DNA of 64,000 nt from Paralichthys olivaceus (taxonomy: Eukaryota > Chordata > Actinopteri > Pleuronectiformes > Paralichthyidae). Numbering within the stretch: position 1 is the first letter of the stretch; every line of letters starts with the position of its first letter. Location: positions 8,013,501-8,077,500 of the forward strand of contig NC_091095.1 in the NCBI RefSeq assembly GCF_024713975.1, given 5' to 3'. The translations under genes and the position numbers were made by a program. The notes below the pieces were generated by a model, which saw nothing but the letters and a program-made list of their open reading frames with translations, made no database searches and was not told the origin of the DNA. This document shows, one piece after another, positions 1 through 12,341 of the stretch.

Positions 1-1091
1 TGAGGAGGGCGAGAGGATGCACGTCGCAATAACAGACACATCTGACAATAGAGGGGGAGGGAGAGGAGGGGGCTTTCCGTCCAGTGTACAGCCTCACCCA
101 CAACAGTGTCTGAGAGAGAAACAACTTTATTGACAAGGCACTTTTCTAAGAAATTAGGTTTTTAAATGAAAAGAGGGAGACAGAAGAAAGTGAATTCAGT
201 CAAACTAAAATTATCAATAAGAAGCCAAAGGTTAAATCTGTAGATATTTTTGTTTAAAGGAAGTGATGTGGCGTTTATGAGACTTTCGGGAAGAGTTGTG
301 CAGCAACAACCACAAAAGAACAATATTTTATTTCTCCAGAGAAAACTATAATCTTAAATTATAGATAACGACATGTTTCATCTGAGGCTGTAGCAATGAA
401 AACACCAGTTTCCTTTAGTCATGTTGTGACTACCAAATTACTTTTTTAGGTGAAGCTGAGAACAAAAAATGTTTTCAGAGAACAAAAAATCATTTACTTT
501 GTGAAATAAGTTCGAGAAAATCCCAAATAATGAATTAATCACTAATATTAGCAGTTAGTGACAAACACTTTGAAAAGTCAAAATATTGAAGGAAGAACAT
601 TTTTGAAAAGAACTTTACAAATAAAATAAAATCTCTGCTGAGACATTGAAAGATTATTGCATCAACAACAAGTGGACATTACAACACTATAACACAATAA
701 AACCAGACTCGTTGCTGTGAGACACTAAATATCCTGCAAACGTTCCAGCAGCAACTTAAACCAAGTTTATTATTCAAACTTGTACAAAGTATTTAAAAGT
801 CCATAAAGTTTTTTAAAGTCGCTGCAGACACAATAATATTGTTTGTGATCAATAAATCACCAGAACTCTGTGAGGAAGTTTCGAACCTAAACACACGGAG
901 CGTGAATCGGTTTAAAGTTTCCTGAGAAAGTCGATCAATCAGTAACTAATCAGATAATCAATCAGCGTCATGTGTGATAATCGATCAGCCCTCGGGCTGT
1001 TGGCTCTTACCTTCTGGCTTCTGCTCGTCCGGTCACACTGAGTCTGCTCATGACTCTCAGATGAAGGTAGGGAAAGTCTGGGAGGAGAAAA

Positions 1092-1092
<1 letters not shown>
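1..1092. other. Gene-poor left edge, no supported gene
   Basis: AT-rich sequence without a convincing open frame. A TTTATT near 128 would read AATAAA on the minus strand, but no coding sequence can be tied to it. A minus-strand splice-donor-like AAG/gtaagag lies near 1008 (see findings); this is too little to call a gene. Confidence 0.5.

Positions 1093-1185
<93 letters not shown>
1093..1185. repeat. (CA)n microsatellite, about 46 units
   Basis: Uninterrupted CA dinucleotide run of about 93 bp. Open frames across it encode only Thr-His or Cys-Val repeats and are artefacts of the repeat. Confidence 0.98.
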
Positions 1186-1189
<4 letters not shown>

Positions 1190-3259
1190 TCAAGTCAAGT
1201 TAAATACACGTGTCCGGTGTAGGATTTCAAAATAAAGCTTTTATGACAACTTTGACATTTTAAAAAATGATGGGTATTTTTTTTTCTATTTCTTGAACAA
1301 CTTTCGAACAGTGCTTGTCTGTGTGTGATAATAAATGAAGACCTTTCTGTTGGATTTCTTCTCGAACTTGTGCTGTAGTTTACTTGTAGTGGCAGAGAGA
1401 GCTCAACACGTGTAAATAGAAAAAACACAAGCAAATTAAAAAAAAATCATCAATTCGATGACATGTCCGAGTCAGTAGCTTCGGGTGATGGTGAGGAATG
1501 AAACTGTTTAATTCAATGATGAAGTGTTTTTGTGATATTTTGTGTATTTCAGTCTTTTTGTTTTTCTTTGAAGTCGTTTAATTGACTTTAAAACCAGAAG
1601 TATTCAAAGTGTCTCAGTCCTGAGGCTTCATTTTACCTTGTGCCCCACAGGCCTGTTCAATAATTCATTCATAAAACTCCCAATGACACTGATGTTATTA
1701 CAAAGCAGGTAACAGTAAAATAATAATAATAATAACAGTAATCTTTTGTGAACGTGGAAAACGTGCACATCCAATTTGCAGCAGCGGTTGAAGCCACCTT
1801 ACCGCCTGCAGAAGTGAAAAGAAGAGGACTGAACAGTTTCTGTGTCGTTGGCTGCAGGTCTTTAGAATGCGTCACTGTGTGCTTTTACTGTGAAGCGGAA
1901 TCCTGCCTGTTCCGGTAACTTCCTGTCTAACCTCGTTGTGTTTGACTCAGCTGTGTGGGCTGATCCCAGGGTGACGGAATCAATGACAGACAGCTGGATC
2001 CTCCAATGAGGAACAACATCTGGAGCATGTGGCTGGTGACGACAGAGGGGCGGGGCTTTCAGCGGTTTAGTCAAATGGCGCCAAAGTGACGATGTATGGA
2101 ATGCCATTTGAGTCGAAATTAAATAAATAGATAAATAGGTAAATAAATAAATGATAAATAAATATGGCTATAAATGAATCCTTAAATAAATATATACAGC
2201 AATGAATAAATAAATATAGCATAACATAAATATACAACTGAATCCATTTACTTAAATAAGTATAATTACTTATTTCAAAACGATTTTTTTCATAATGCAC
2301 ATTTATTTATTTCGTGGGACTTTTATTTCATAATGCCACATTTATTTATTTCATGGGACTTATATAGAATATTAGTATGTATACATATATTGTATCATAT
2401 AGATATTGTATAATACAGGTTTAGTGTAGTAAAGTATAGATGTAGTATAGTGAAGATATTGTATAATATAGATATAGAATAGTAAACAATAATTATAGAT
2501 ATTTATACAGTATCAATATTGTATTGTATAGTATAAACATTGTATACTATAGATATTTTATATTAGAGTATAGTATAATATAGTATAGATATAGATTAAC
2601 TTTTTCTTGAATACGTATATATATATATATGTCATATAAGATCTGGCAATTGAACAATGTTTTCACACAGCAAAAGAAGAAAGAATCATAGTTTATACCA
2701 CTAATAAATGTAGATTATTTCAGAAACAGACAACTCAGATTCATCAGATATAGATTAATCATATAATTTCTGATTAATCAGATTGAATGAATCTCAGAAT
2801 AAACATGGAGTCTGTGCAGTTTCCCACTTAACCTGATTGTTTATCCAGTTGAAAACAGAAAAGATGTTAACAGAAATAAACATCTGCAGCCAACACTAAG
2901 TTTAATTTACTGAAGTATCCAATATCCAGCACCTGGGGGCGCTGTTGTATTATATATTGGAAACTATCAGAGGCTCGTGGCACTTGACATCAAATGCAGA
3001 CTGTTAGATTAACTAAACTACACCGTCCCAGTGAAGTTGAGATAGTTCAATTAAAAATATATAATATGAATCAGTCACATTATAAACTGAGACTCATCTA
3101 CACCTGTCCCAGAATGTTGGAGACACAAAATGTCCTGTTGTTGGTGTAATGACAGTGAGCTGAGTGAAGGACACTTCATTCATGTGACATTGGAAGATTT
3201 ATTATTAGTTATTATTGGGCTTCATCATGTGGACTCACAGGACATCACATCATGTTTCA

Positions 3260-3262
<3 letters not shown>
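1186..3262. other. Intergenic, AT-rich, no gene seen
   Basis: Contains a degenerate (AAAT)n tract at about 2118-2225 and low-complexity TATA-rich sequence to about 2640. The stretch 1780-2095 is less AT-rich and includes a GGGGCGGGGC box near 2050, so it could hold a promoter or 5' exon of a minus-strand gene lying to the left. I cannot support a coding exon. Confidence 0.5.
2118..2225. repeat. Degenerate (AAAT)n tract
   Basis: Repeated AAATA/AATG units over about 100 bp. The minus-strand open frame here (rich in Tyr, Leu, Phe, Ile) is a by-product of the repeat. Confidence 0.8.

Positions 3263-3323
<61 letters not shown>
3263..3323. repeat. (GT)n microsatellite
   Basis: About 30 uninterrupted GT units directly abutting the left end of a transposon-like repeat that starts near 3323. 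Elements of this family often carry TG-rich sequence near their ends. Confidence 0.97.
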
Positions 3324-3324
<1 letters not shown>

Positions 3325-3672
3325 CCTTTGCCAGAGGATTTAGTTTCATCTACTTTTGTGTGTTAGTTCAGATCAGGATTACACAAAAAGTACTGGACCA
3401 ATTACCACAATACTTTGTGGAAGGATGTGGGATGGAGGAGAAAAGAACACATTCAATTTTGTTGCGGCCCAGATCAGGGGGCAGATCCAGGATTTTTTTT
3501 TTCATTTTCTTTGACATTGTGAAAAAGGTCATTTTCCACTAATTTGAGGGTCTTCAAGAAAATAAATCTGGCTTCTGATATTTACTAGTGTGTGCAAGAT
3601 TCAAATAAAAAACTGGATCAAGTAAAATGAAATGTGGTTTCATGAGAGGACGATTGATCCTTGGCAGAGTTG
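3323..3672 (+). mobile_element. Small non-autonomous transposon-like repeat, copy 1
   Basis: About 350 bp with imperfect inverted ends: TTTGCCAGAGG near 3328 and CCTTGGCAGAG near 3659. Internal landmarks are AGGATTACACAAAA (about 3374), GTGGAAGGATGTG (3417) and CAGATCAGGGGGCAGATCC (about 3470). They match a common fish interspersed element recalled from general knowledge of fish genomes. A second copy in opposite orientation lies at 4068-4365. No coding capacity. The family name and class are uncertain; short inverted ends suggest a MITE. Confidence 0.7.
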
Positions 3673-4067
3673 TGCCCTCTACTGAGTGCCAAGTTTAGTC
3701 TGAGTTTCCACTGCCTGCAGCTAAAATGGTTTTGTTTTCACTGTTAAAGCTGTTTAACAGGGCACATATTCAGCTGATGTCATCGAGATCATAACTTCAA
3801 CAGTTTTCATCTTTAACATTTTGTTTTGACAGTGGGATGAGTCTGGAAGAGCAGGATTACAAAAAAGAGGGAAAAACCTTCAGATCTAGATTTTGTTGAA
3901 CTCTGAGAGAACATTTAAATTATACTGTTTCATTTGGTGCATTAAAGATAATGTAGCAAACCTCAAATTCATTCTTGATTCTCATAGACACTGATTTGAC
4001 AGTAAACTCTAACTCATGGTACACGTAAAAGAAAAGCAAAGGTAACTATGGCTCTCAGGAGAGCTCA

Positions 4068-4365
4068 TACCTCTGCCAAGGCCCAACAGTCTCCTTAAAT
4101 ATAATCAAGCTGTGAACCAAAGTTTACACATTCAGATATCAGTTCCCTAAATGTGTCTGATTTCTTTTCATCAAGACTCGTGAATTATTCTCTTGGAAAA
4201 CAAGAGAAAATGTTGAACATCTTGCAAATCCTGGATACGCCCCTGATCTGAATCTGCATCAACCTTTAGTGGGTTCTTCTCACATCCTTCCACCAAGTGT
4301 TGTGGTAATCCGGGCGTGTAATCTTAATCCTAAACTCGTAAACACACATACAAACCAACCAACAA
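4068..4365 (-). mobile_element. Same repeat family, inverted copy 2
   Basis: Reverse complement of the family seen at 3323-3672. CCTCTGCCAAGG near 4071 is the element's end, and CACATCCTTCCACCAAG, CTGGATACGCCCCTGATC and the AATCCGGGCGTGTAATC region are inverted counterparts of the copy-1 landmarks. It has diverged by substitutions and small deletions. Together the copies form an inverted pair about 400 bp apart. Confidence 0.7.
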
Positions 4366-7300
4366 CTAACGGAAAGGGGTGAAAACAAACCTGGGATTTT
4401 GTCAAATTAAGGATTTTATTGTTTTAAAGGAATCAAATCTTGTAGTTAATCAGGTTAGATTTTTCCACTGTCCCACTAATAGATTTGACAGATTACACCA
4501 ATAATATATGAACGATAGAAACCCTACAGCTTACTTCAGTCTTAAAAAGTAAATATCATGAACTAAACTGTCCACCACATCTTTTCTGTAAACGTGAGAA
4601 ACAGAAGTGTATTAATGTCTGCAGGCTTTCACTCCACAGCGTCTTTGGAAAGGAAGTCCTGGCTTTCTTGAGACCACAGGGAACAATGCAGGGATATGCG
4701 GGTGTCCGTGACCCAGCAGGAACAATAGAACATCCACGTATAAATGATTTAATGATCAACCTGACACTGTCAAAACACAGAGCTAGGAAAAGAGCTGTGA
4801 ACCGTCCCACCCTGGAGAAACTGATACTGATCAATACTGAATCCAATGAAATCCCAGCAAATCAATACTGACATTTCCATGGCAACGACACGCAAACTCC
4901 ATCTGTTAAGGATGATCTCCTGTTAGCGATGGAATGTTGATGAACTGTTACTGAGGACTGTTAGTCGTCTGTTGTCTCCAAATCAATAATGAATTTCAGT
5001 CTCTGTCAGAGACACTTTGTTTTTAAGCCTCTGCACTGTCAATAGCCGTCTCTGTCCGTCCATCCCATTCTCATGAGCACAGTATCTTAGTACCTCACTG
5101 AGGTGATTTAACTGAATATATCTTGGTTATCTAAAGTCAAAGGTCAAGTTAACTGTCGCAGCAGAGAAAAAGATTTTCCGGGCGCAACTCAAAAATTAAC
5201 ACACAAAAAAAATTAAAAAACAAACCACTGTTCTGCCCTTGAGCAAGGCAACAAAAGAAAACAAGTTTTGGACTTGTATCTATCAAGTGGCCCGAAGGAC
5301 GACTCCAGATGAATGATAGTGTTGCTCTGTGACTAGCAGATGTTTGAATAGGAAAGTCTGTGAGGGTGTTTGTCATAATGACTTAATAAAGTGATAAGAT
5401 ATGAGTGTTGTGTTTTCAGCTCTGGTGTTTGGCCAGAAACACAAACACAGCAGCTCTAGAGAAACTGCAAATGAGATGAGGATATGATTGTAATAACAAA
5501 AACTAAGAACCTGTGAATGTTTTGAAGATTTTTGAAATATGAATAACAATTACATGCAGAGCATCACAGTCTAGTGTCCTCTGGCAGATCTCCTGGTTTG
5601 GCTGCTGTTATCGGGAGATGACGATAACCCTTTACCTTAATGTCGGGTTGTTTTCCTCTCTCTGACGCCCTGCAGTGACCCTGACCAACATGCAGCAGTT
5701 TGCACGTGAGGAGTTTTCTGATGAAGTGTGCAGATGGAGGAAACCGGTCCTTTGGAGGCACTGAGATGTTAAATTACCTTTTTTTTCTCTCCTGGACGAC
5801 GTGACCTCGAATCCGACCCAGGAGACATGAACACGCCCGCATCCTCCCAAACCCCTGATAACAGATGAGCACTTTACAGCTGACTGCCAATTCTCACTGG
5901 AACCAAAACAAACCAAGTTCTACTTCAATTCAGTACTGGACTCAACTTAATTTATATTATTATATATATATATTTATATATGTTTTCTGTACATTTTGCT
6001 CCCATACTTGTCTGATTTAATGTAATATTCCATGTTATAATAAAATCCCATTCATATTTCCCTTTGCATTGTACAGAGCAAAGTCTGGTTATGACTTTAC
6101 ATCATACTGCACTTTGTCATACATCCAAGGTCCCCCATGACTTCCTCTGAAAATATTGCCATCATAACTAAACTTTGTCAAATCCATTTTCCTTAAAACA
6201 GTAAGCAAAACCCCCAAAATGCGACTTATCGTAGTCGTAGTTGGTTACTGATGTGTCTCGATGTCAAATGCTGTGAAAACTCCAACTGGTTGTTATGATG
6301 TGATAAAGACGTACACGTCTACATAATGTGACTAGGTGGATATATTCAACCTGTCTTCAGGGGCTTAATGTCAGAATGGTATTCTAGTAGTTTATAGTTG
6401 CTGCTGTAGAAGACAGAATTTTTCACCATTAATAAAAATCATGAACAACTTGTTTATGTCTGCAGAGAAAAGGAAAAGCTGCATGACTGTGAGCTGACGT
6501 TGTTGCTGTGTGAGTCATTATTACCGTGAGTGAGAGGATTTTATTCAAACTGAAACAGTGACAAAGGCAATGGAAATTATTCTGGCTGCCATATTCAACC
6601 AGGATCATGTAGTAACTGGTTTTCCATTGCTGAATATCACTCTCTGATAACTATTATTCCTTTTTACCGAGGCAACATATTCAAGTTGTAATCGACGATG
6701 TTTATTAATGTTAAGTAAATTATTTTCTAATGCTCTACCTACCAAAACTTGGGTTGCCAGGTTGTGGAGAACTGAATGAAACACCTGAATTCTTTGTCCA
6801 TATAATGTATGTAGCATATATCGCATACTTTTCTGTACATTTTTGTCCAGTCCTGTCTCTTTCAGAAAATGGAGACTACTCTCTATTCCAACACTAAATA
6901 CTAACTCCAAGCTCAGTTCTTCCAATCCACTTTCATTCTTTAGCTTTTCTCATTCTCTAACATACAAGTAACCTGTTACACCTTTTATTAGAGTGTGTTC
7001 AACCCTTCACCTCTATTATCTCTCATCAGTTACTTGCCGTGTGCAGTGTAAACCTTTATGAACAAAAGCATCAGCTGAACTGTGCTGGAGCAACATTTAT
7101 ATTCACTTTGTATGAACCTTTGTACACAGTGAGCGACAGGAAGGAAAAACAGAGTTGGAGGCCAAACACAGGCAGCTCCTTATCAGAACAATAACCCATA
7201 AAGTCATTTTCCTTTGGAGCAGCGAGTAGTTCTGACAGGATGGAGGGAGGAGGATACCAGTCCGTCAGTAATCCACCACCTCAAAGTCCAGAGATGCTGG

Positions 7301-7487
7301 CAGCAAAACATGTTTTCTTCAAATAGAGTCCAAGAGGGACCAATCAGGAAGAAGTCGCGAACACGTTTTCTTTGGTTTCAAGGAATTGGAAGGAAACAAG
7401 CGCATAAAAAACAAGTTTATTAATCTTTTGATACATTTTTGTTCTAATCTAGAATTGTATGTAAAAACAATTTTGACATAAAGAGGG
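4366..7487. other. Intergenic, no gene supported
   Basis: AT-rich sequence with short scattered open frames only. The longest, minus strand 6605-6925 (about 106 codons from a TTG), lacks an ATG at its beginning, splice context and any family resemblance I recognise. AT-rich simple sequence is present near 5955-5985. Confidence 0.5.
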
Positions 7488-7975
7488 ACAATGTCCTAAT
7501 GGACCTAGTGGAGGTCGCCAGTCTGTCACAGGGTTGACATGGAGGGTCACGCAACCACCAGCACTCTCACCTGAGGACCTCTCACCTTTGGAGCCATGGG
7601 TCCACCTACTGCGCATGAGGGAGGCAGGAGTGCCCAGGGGGACCAACACACCCTTGGAAGACCGTGCCAACGTCCACGTGGAGATTCCCGGGCTGGATTC
7701 AAGCCCATGACCTGAGACTGTGACCACCACCCCCCCTTTATTTCCTTTTGTTCCCGTATATTTTTTTTTTCTCCACTCACCCCAACCGGTCCTGGCAGAG
7801 GCCGTCGACACCGAGCCCGGTTCTGCCGGAGTTTTCTTCCACCTGGGAGTTTTTCCTCCCCGCTGTTGCTCATGCTTACTCTGTGTGGAACAAGTTGGAT
7901 TTTGTTGCACCCTGAGACAACTGTTTGTTGTGATGCCGTGCTATATAGTTCCATTTGATTGATTTAAATTTAAAT
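7488..7975 (-). repeat. Degenerate fish interspersed repeats (SINE/LINE-tail type)
   Basis: The minus strand of 7500-7545 reads CCTGTGACAGACTGGCGACC, a motif typical of an abundant fish SINE/LINE-derived repeat; a minus-strand CTTGAATCC near 7700 resembles a degenerate RNA polymerase III B box. The adjoining plus-strand part, about 7735-7975, has CCCCAACCGGTCCTGGCAGA, a GGAGTTTTTCCTCCCCGCTG block and GTGATGCCGTGCTATATAG followed by an ATTGATT tail, resembling the 3' part of another common fish element. The 135- to 153-codon open frames here are repeat sequence, not genes. Confidence 0.65.
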
Positions 7976-9658
7976 GTCCACCCAAATGTTTTATCTGATC
8001 AACTATGCTGACATTAGCATTTAGCTTAAAGTGCTGGTTAACCCCTACTGGTGGAATAAATATACAGATCCTTTACATCTCAAACATTAGCATGGTAGCT
8101 TTCGACTAATTTCTACTTAAATGTAATGACGCCTCGAGCAATACTGTGATTCAGGCTTGATTTCAGCGCGACTGTGAGTTCATGTTTGCGCATTTGAATC
8201 CCCACCTCCAGAACCACTGTCCTTCCCCATGGATATGAAGCGAAATAGCTAGAGCTCTGATTGGCAGTGATGTAAACTGAACACATTTTCAGAGCATCAC
8301 TGTAAACGCACCTTTCACCTGACAACCACAGGGCTTCATCTTATTTTCATACACAGGCAACACACTGCACAACTATGCTGGCCATGCTATCTAGCTGCTG
8401 GCTATCAGAAATGTCTGTTAAGAGGCTCAGACTCTGTCAGGAGATGCAGGGCAACTTTAATAAGTTGTGCTTCAGGACGTATGTTCAGGAAACTTCCAAA
8501 CGAAGGATGAGGATTACTTTTCTAAAAAACAGCTGAAAGAACGAATGTTACATGAGTTTGGTTTAGAGAGATTTTTAGAAAATTCATTGTAGATTTACTC
8601 TGACAAAAACAATAAAGCTGTTTTACAATTCATACATCATTTTTTAATATTGTTGACCATTGGCAGCCTCAGACTAAAAATGTCAGTAAAGGTTTATTTG
8701 CACATAAATTATTACAAACAACAGATAAAATGAAACTAATCTCTCCAGAATCACCATTTATCAATCTGTCTGTTTTTAGAAAAACAGGCACGTGTGTGTT
8801 GAATGTGTGTCTTTTGCCGTTTTACACACATCAGGTTTCCCTCCTGGTTTCTGGGTAAAAGGTGAACATCACTGGAGCGTGATGGGACCTGTCTCACAGA
8901 GTTCATGGTCATGCAGAGCATTAAGTAATGGAATGAAGGGAGCAGTGAAGCAGTGAAGCCCCATGTGAGTAAATAGGCATCTGGACTGAAGCAGAGGTTA
9001 ACACCACAACAAAGAGGCGGTCAACTGGGGCTCCGTTTTCAGAACAGAGCAAAGGTTGATGAGATATTTACGTTTCATGAAGCAACACACAGAGAAATAG
9101 ATTTAGATTATCGGATGCACTTTGATGGTTTCAGTCTTGTAATGCTGAAACTAAGTGGGAGTACAAATTCTGAAAAGGTAGAAATGTTTTAAAATGTACA
9201 ATTTAGTGATGTTGGCTACGTTAAGTTTAGGTGAATCTGAATTTTTCACTTCACCATTGATTTATACAACCTAGAGGATAATGAGTCCTGCTTCCATACT
9301 TTAATGGACCATCTTTTCAGACTGGATGTCAGGGAAATACTTCAGACAGGGAGGTGTTATGGATGTTTGGTCACTTTCTTGGCACAAACACAATCTCTCT
9401 TCAAAAACAGATTTCTGTTGTTTGAATGTGGGACAGAAACACAATAACTTGCTACCTATTAATCAACCAGACAAAGCTTTACACTCAGAACAACTCAGTA
9501 AGTTGAGTCCAGACTGAACGGGCTACATTTACATCTCTGGTACCAACAAAATCCACTATTCAAATCCACTGGTCAGCTACACACAACTATAGCTCCACAT
9601 GTATATATCCAAGTAGTAGTAAGTTAGTAATCCATTCTGTGATGGTTCTTTGTCTACT
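7976..9658. other. Intergenic, no gene seen
   Basis: No open frame with splice support or recognisable protein similarity. Fragments such as ACATTAGCATTTAGC near 8010 resemble common low-copy fish repeats. Confidence 0.5.
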
Positions 9659-9945
9659 TCTTGCAGTGGCAGCACAGTGCCGTAATTTGAACTGTCGCCT
9701 CACAGCAAGAAGGTTTCTGATTTGAGTCCGAGGTTCGGCCGAGGTCTTTCGGGGTGGAGTTTTACTTGTTCTCCCCATGTTTGTTTGGGTGTTTTCTGGG
9801 TTCTCCGGTTTCCCTTCACAGTCCAAAGACATGCAAATTGGGGTTAGGTGGATCTAAATAGATTGTATGTGTGAGTGCGAATTGTTGTTTGACTCTATAT
9901 GCCAAGCCTGCGATACTCCACCTCTCGCCCCAGTGTCACAAATTC
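9659..9945 (+). repeat. tRNA-type SINE-like interspersed repeat
   Basis: Order of motifs matches a well-known fish repeat: GCAGTGGCAGCACAGTGCCG, CGCCTCACAGCAAGAAGG, TTTGAGTCC (B-box-like, about 9720), GGAGTTTTACTTGTTCTCCC, TTCTCCGGTTTCCC, CAGTCCAAAGACATGCAA (about 9821) and a terminal CCACCTCTCGCCCC near 9920. Substitutions relative to the usual form indicate an old copy. The family name is not assigned. Confidence 0.75.
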
Positions 9946-10953
9946 TCCTCCTGACTGAGGTTTCAGATTCTTAGCTTGATAACTGTACAATCGATACAAA
10001 TTCAGGTTGAAAGCTTCTTGTCACTAGCAGGTGTAGTTAAGTGAATTAAAAAGTTGTCATTTGGTCACAAAGTATTTCATAAATCAAAAATGTGATGCTG
10101 CTACAGGAAACGTCCAGAGATATCTAACTCCTAAATCATGAATATTAACTTTTGTGCTAAACCATCAAGATGATATTGAGTAAAATCTGTAAAAACTGAT
10201 TATGGCGCTACAGGAAAAATCTGAGGATTTACAAAGTTTTATCCACTGGAAAACACAGAAGTCTAAATAAAACTTCATGATAATTATCTACTGGATGTTA
10301 GGGTTCATTACAGAAAGAGAACAACAGCAAACAATAACAACCAGCACAGCGTTATACGTTTAAAAGCTTGTATCATGTATGTGTTTGATGGATAAACTGA
10401 AAATCTAACAGATTGAAACTTGAATGATGAATCCAAAGTGCTGTTTTCCTGCTTCTGGTACTGATTTAATCCCCTACATGATAAATACAACCTCATTAAT
10501 CTCTGATGAAAACAGGAAAATAGCTTCTGACTTTCCTTTCTTTGTTATGTCTCTCTCTCTCTCTTTGATCAGCTCCTTGATGCTGCAGAACAGTAAATGC
10601 TGCTTTCTGGGTTAAAGGGCAAGACGAAGACTCTGATTGTTAAAAAACAGCAACAGATCCCAGGGCGGGCGGGGCCACAAGCATACAGATGCTGCATGAG
10701 TGTGGAATCTGGGTAAAAGGTCGGTGTAGTGGAAGTGGGTGAATGGAGTATCAGCCTTTGAATTGTAAATAACAGCTGTTTTTAATGAAGTCCCTGCTGA
10801 TACCAACACCAGAGGCTGAAGTCGCTCTACCTTTCACACACTTCTCCGTTCTGCCAAGTGTACTGAGAAGTTTAAAAAAAGAACAGGAGTCAAACCAGGA
10901 CTGAGGATTATTTACATCCACAGTTTGAAACATATGAATAAATCAACAAAGTA
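9946..10953. other. Intergenic, no gene seen
   Basis: AT-rich non-coding sequence. Open frames are at most about 65 codons and lack protein-like composition or splice context. Confidence 0.5.
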
Positions 10954-11349
10954 AGAAAAGGGGAATGGATTTCAATATATTTTGAGTACTAGCATTCTCT
11001 GTAGAACCAAGAGTTTACAAGAAACAGTAGACTTGATAGATTGTAAATTACATCTTGACCAAAGTTTCAGTTTGTGATGACTACCAGTCCAAGGTAATGT
11101 TCACAATATATTTACACAAACACTCATCTCCCCCAGTGTGAACCCCCCAGTTCTGTGATGTTTGAGCAGCTTGGACACACAACTTCCTTTATAAATCAAA
11201 CATTGTGTTCTGATCCTGGACGCAGACAGAATGCTCGACCTCACGTCAGCTCAGAGCTTTGAGGATACGTGCAGCAGCCTGCTGTACAGATATGTGCACT
11301 GAATCACGCCCTGCCAGGAATTACGTTCCCTCTGCAGTCTCATGATGGA
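10954..11349 (+). repeat. Direct duplication, copy A (about 0.4 kb)
   Basis: Matches 12342-12742 almost perfectly from AGAAAAGGGGAATGG to GCAGTCTCATGATGG. By eye the copies differ by two substitutions (CTCACG/CTCCCG and GAATTACG/GAACTACG) and one 5-bp indel near the GATACGTGCAG stretch. No open frame and no obvious transposon ends. Confidence 0.95.
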
Positions 11350-12341
11350 AATGAAATCCCCCAACCTATAACAGAAAAGACCTGAAAGTGCAAACGTCCC
11401 TCAGTTATTTTTAGATCTATGGATGTTAATGTCTGCAAATTGTCACTTAAGGAATCATATTGTTCCTCAAACAAATGTATTCACTGATGTAAAATCCAGT
11501 TTCATATTAAAAACCTTGTTTTAATTTTAGGAAAACTGGCAGATGCCACGTAACAAGTGTAAATAGCACTGGATTACTCTATGTGAACAATCTTCAACAA
11601 AAGAAGAACAAATCCTTTCAAATGAAAAAGGGACTAAAAGACATAAAACTTGAATATGCAACTTACATTTTTTTTATTATCATTAATCAATACCTCTGAT
11701 GGAGCCAATCTAATAATCAAACCAAACAAGAGTTTCTTTATTTCTAATTTCAGGATCTCTGTACGTTACATCATGTTTTATTTTCCTCGTCTATTTTCTC
11801 TCTGATTTCTGATCCAGCTGCAGAACTTCTGGATGTTTTAGTTACTGTGGATTCTGTCCTGGCATGTTGGGGGGGTGGGGGGTGTATGTTCGTCCCCCAA
11901 GAGGCTGATGCAACATTCCAGACACGTGACAAAAGCTTCACCTTTCACACACTAACCCACTGGTGCCTGAAAACACAGTCTACCCCCCGCCCCGTGGTGG
12001 AAGCTCATGTACTGTACATGTGCAGATTTGATGGGACGTGTTGTGTTGTCATAATCTGCACAGTTGCAGATGTGAGTTCAGATGAAGACTGTCTTAACTC
12101 ACACACGTAACAGTGCTGTGTTGAGATTTAAGAACTGCTGATAGCCACAGTAAGTCTGATGCAGAAGGACAGTATCTTCTCTTCGTCAGATATCTGTCGG
12201 TCAGTGTCACCCACCTCTCTGCTGATGAAGGTTCGTTCAAAACACAGATACACAAACACTCGGGGAACATACATGTGTACAATAATTTGTTCATTTTTGT
12301 GCTATTATTACAATTACAATACGAGAACAAGCCTAAAAGAT
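11350..12341. other. Spacer between the duplicated segments
   Basis: About 1 kb with no gene and no resemblance to the sequence following copy B, so this is not a simple continuing tandem array. Contains a short G-rich run (GGGGGGGTGGGGGG) near 11868. Confidence 0.6.

Noticed and set aside
939-1222. Open frames of Cys-Val or Thr-His repeats on both strands
   Set aside because: They are translations of the CA microsatellite and have no independent coding evidence.
3130-3542. Two overlapping plus-strand frames with Cys-Val runs
   Set aside because: Caused by the GT microsatellite and the adjoining transposon-like repeat.
7449-7962. Frames of 80 to 153 codons on both strands
   Set aside because: They lie in sequence matching degenerate fish interspersed repeats; no splice or family support.
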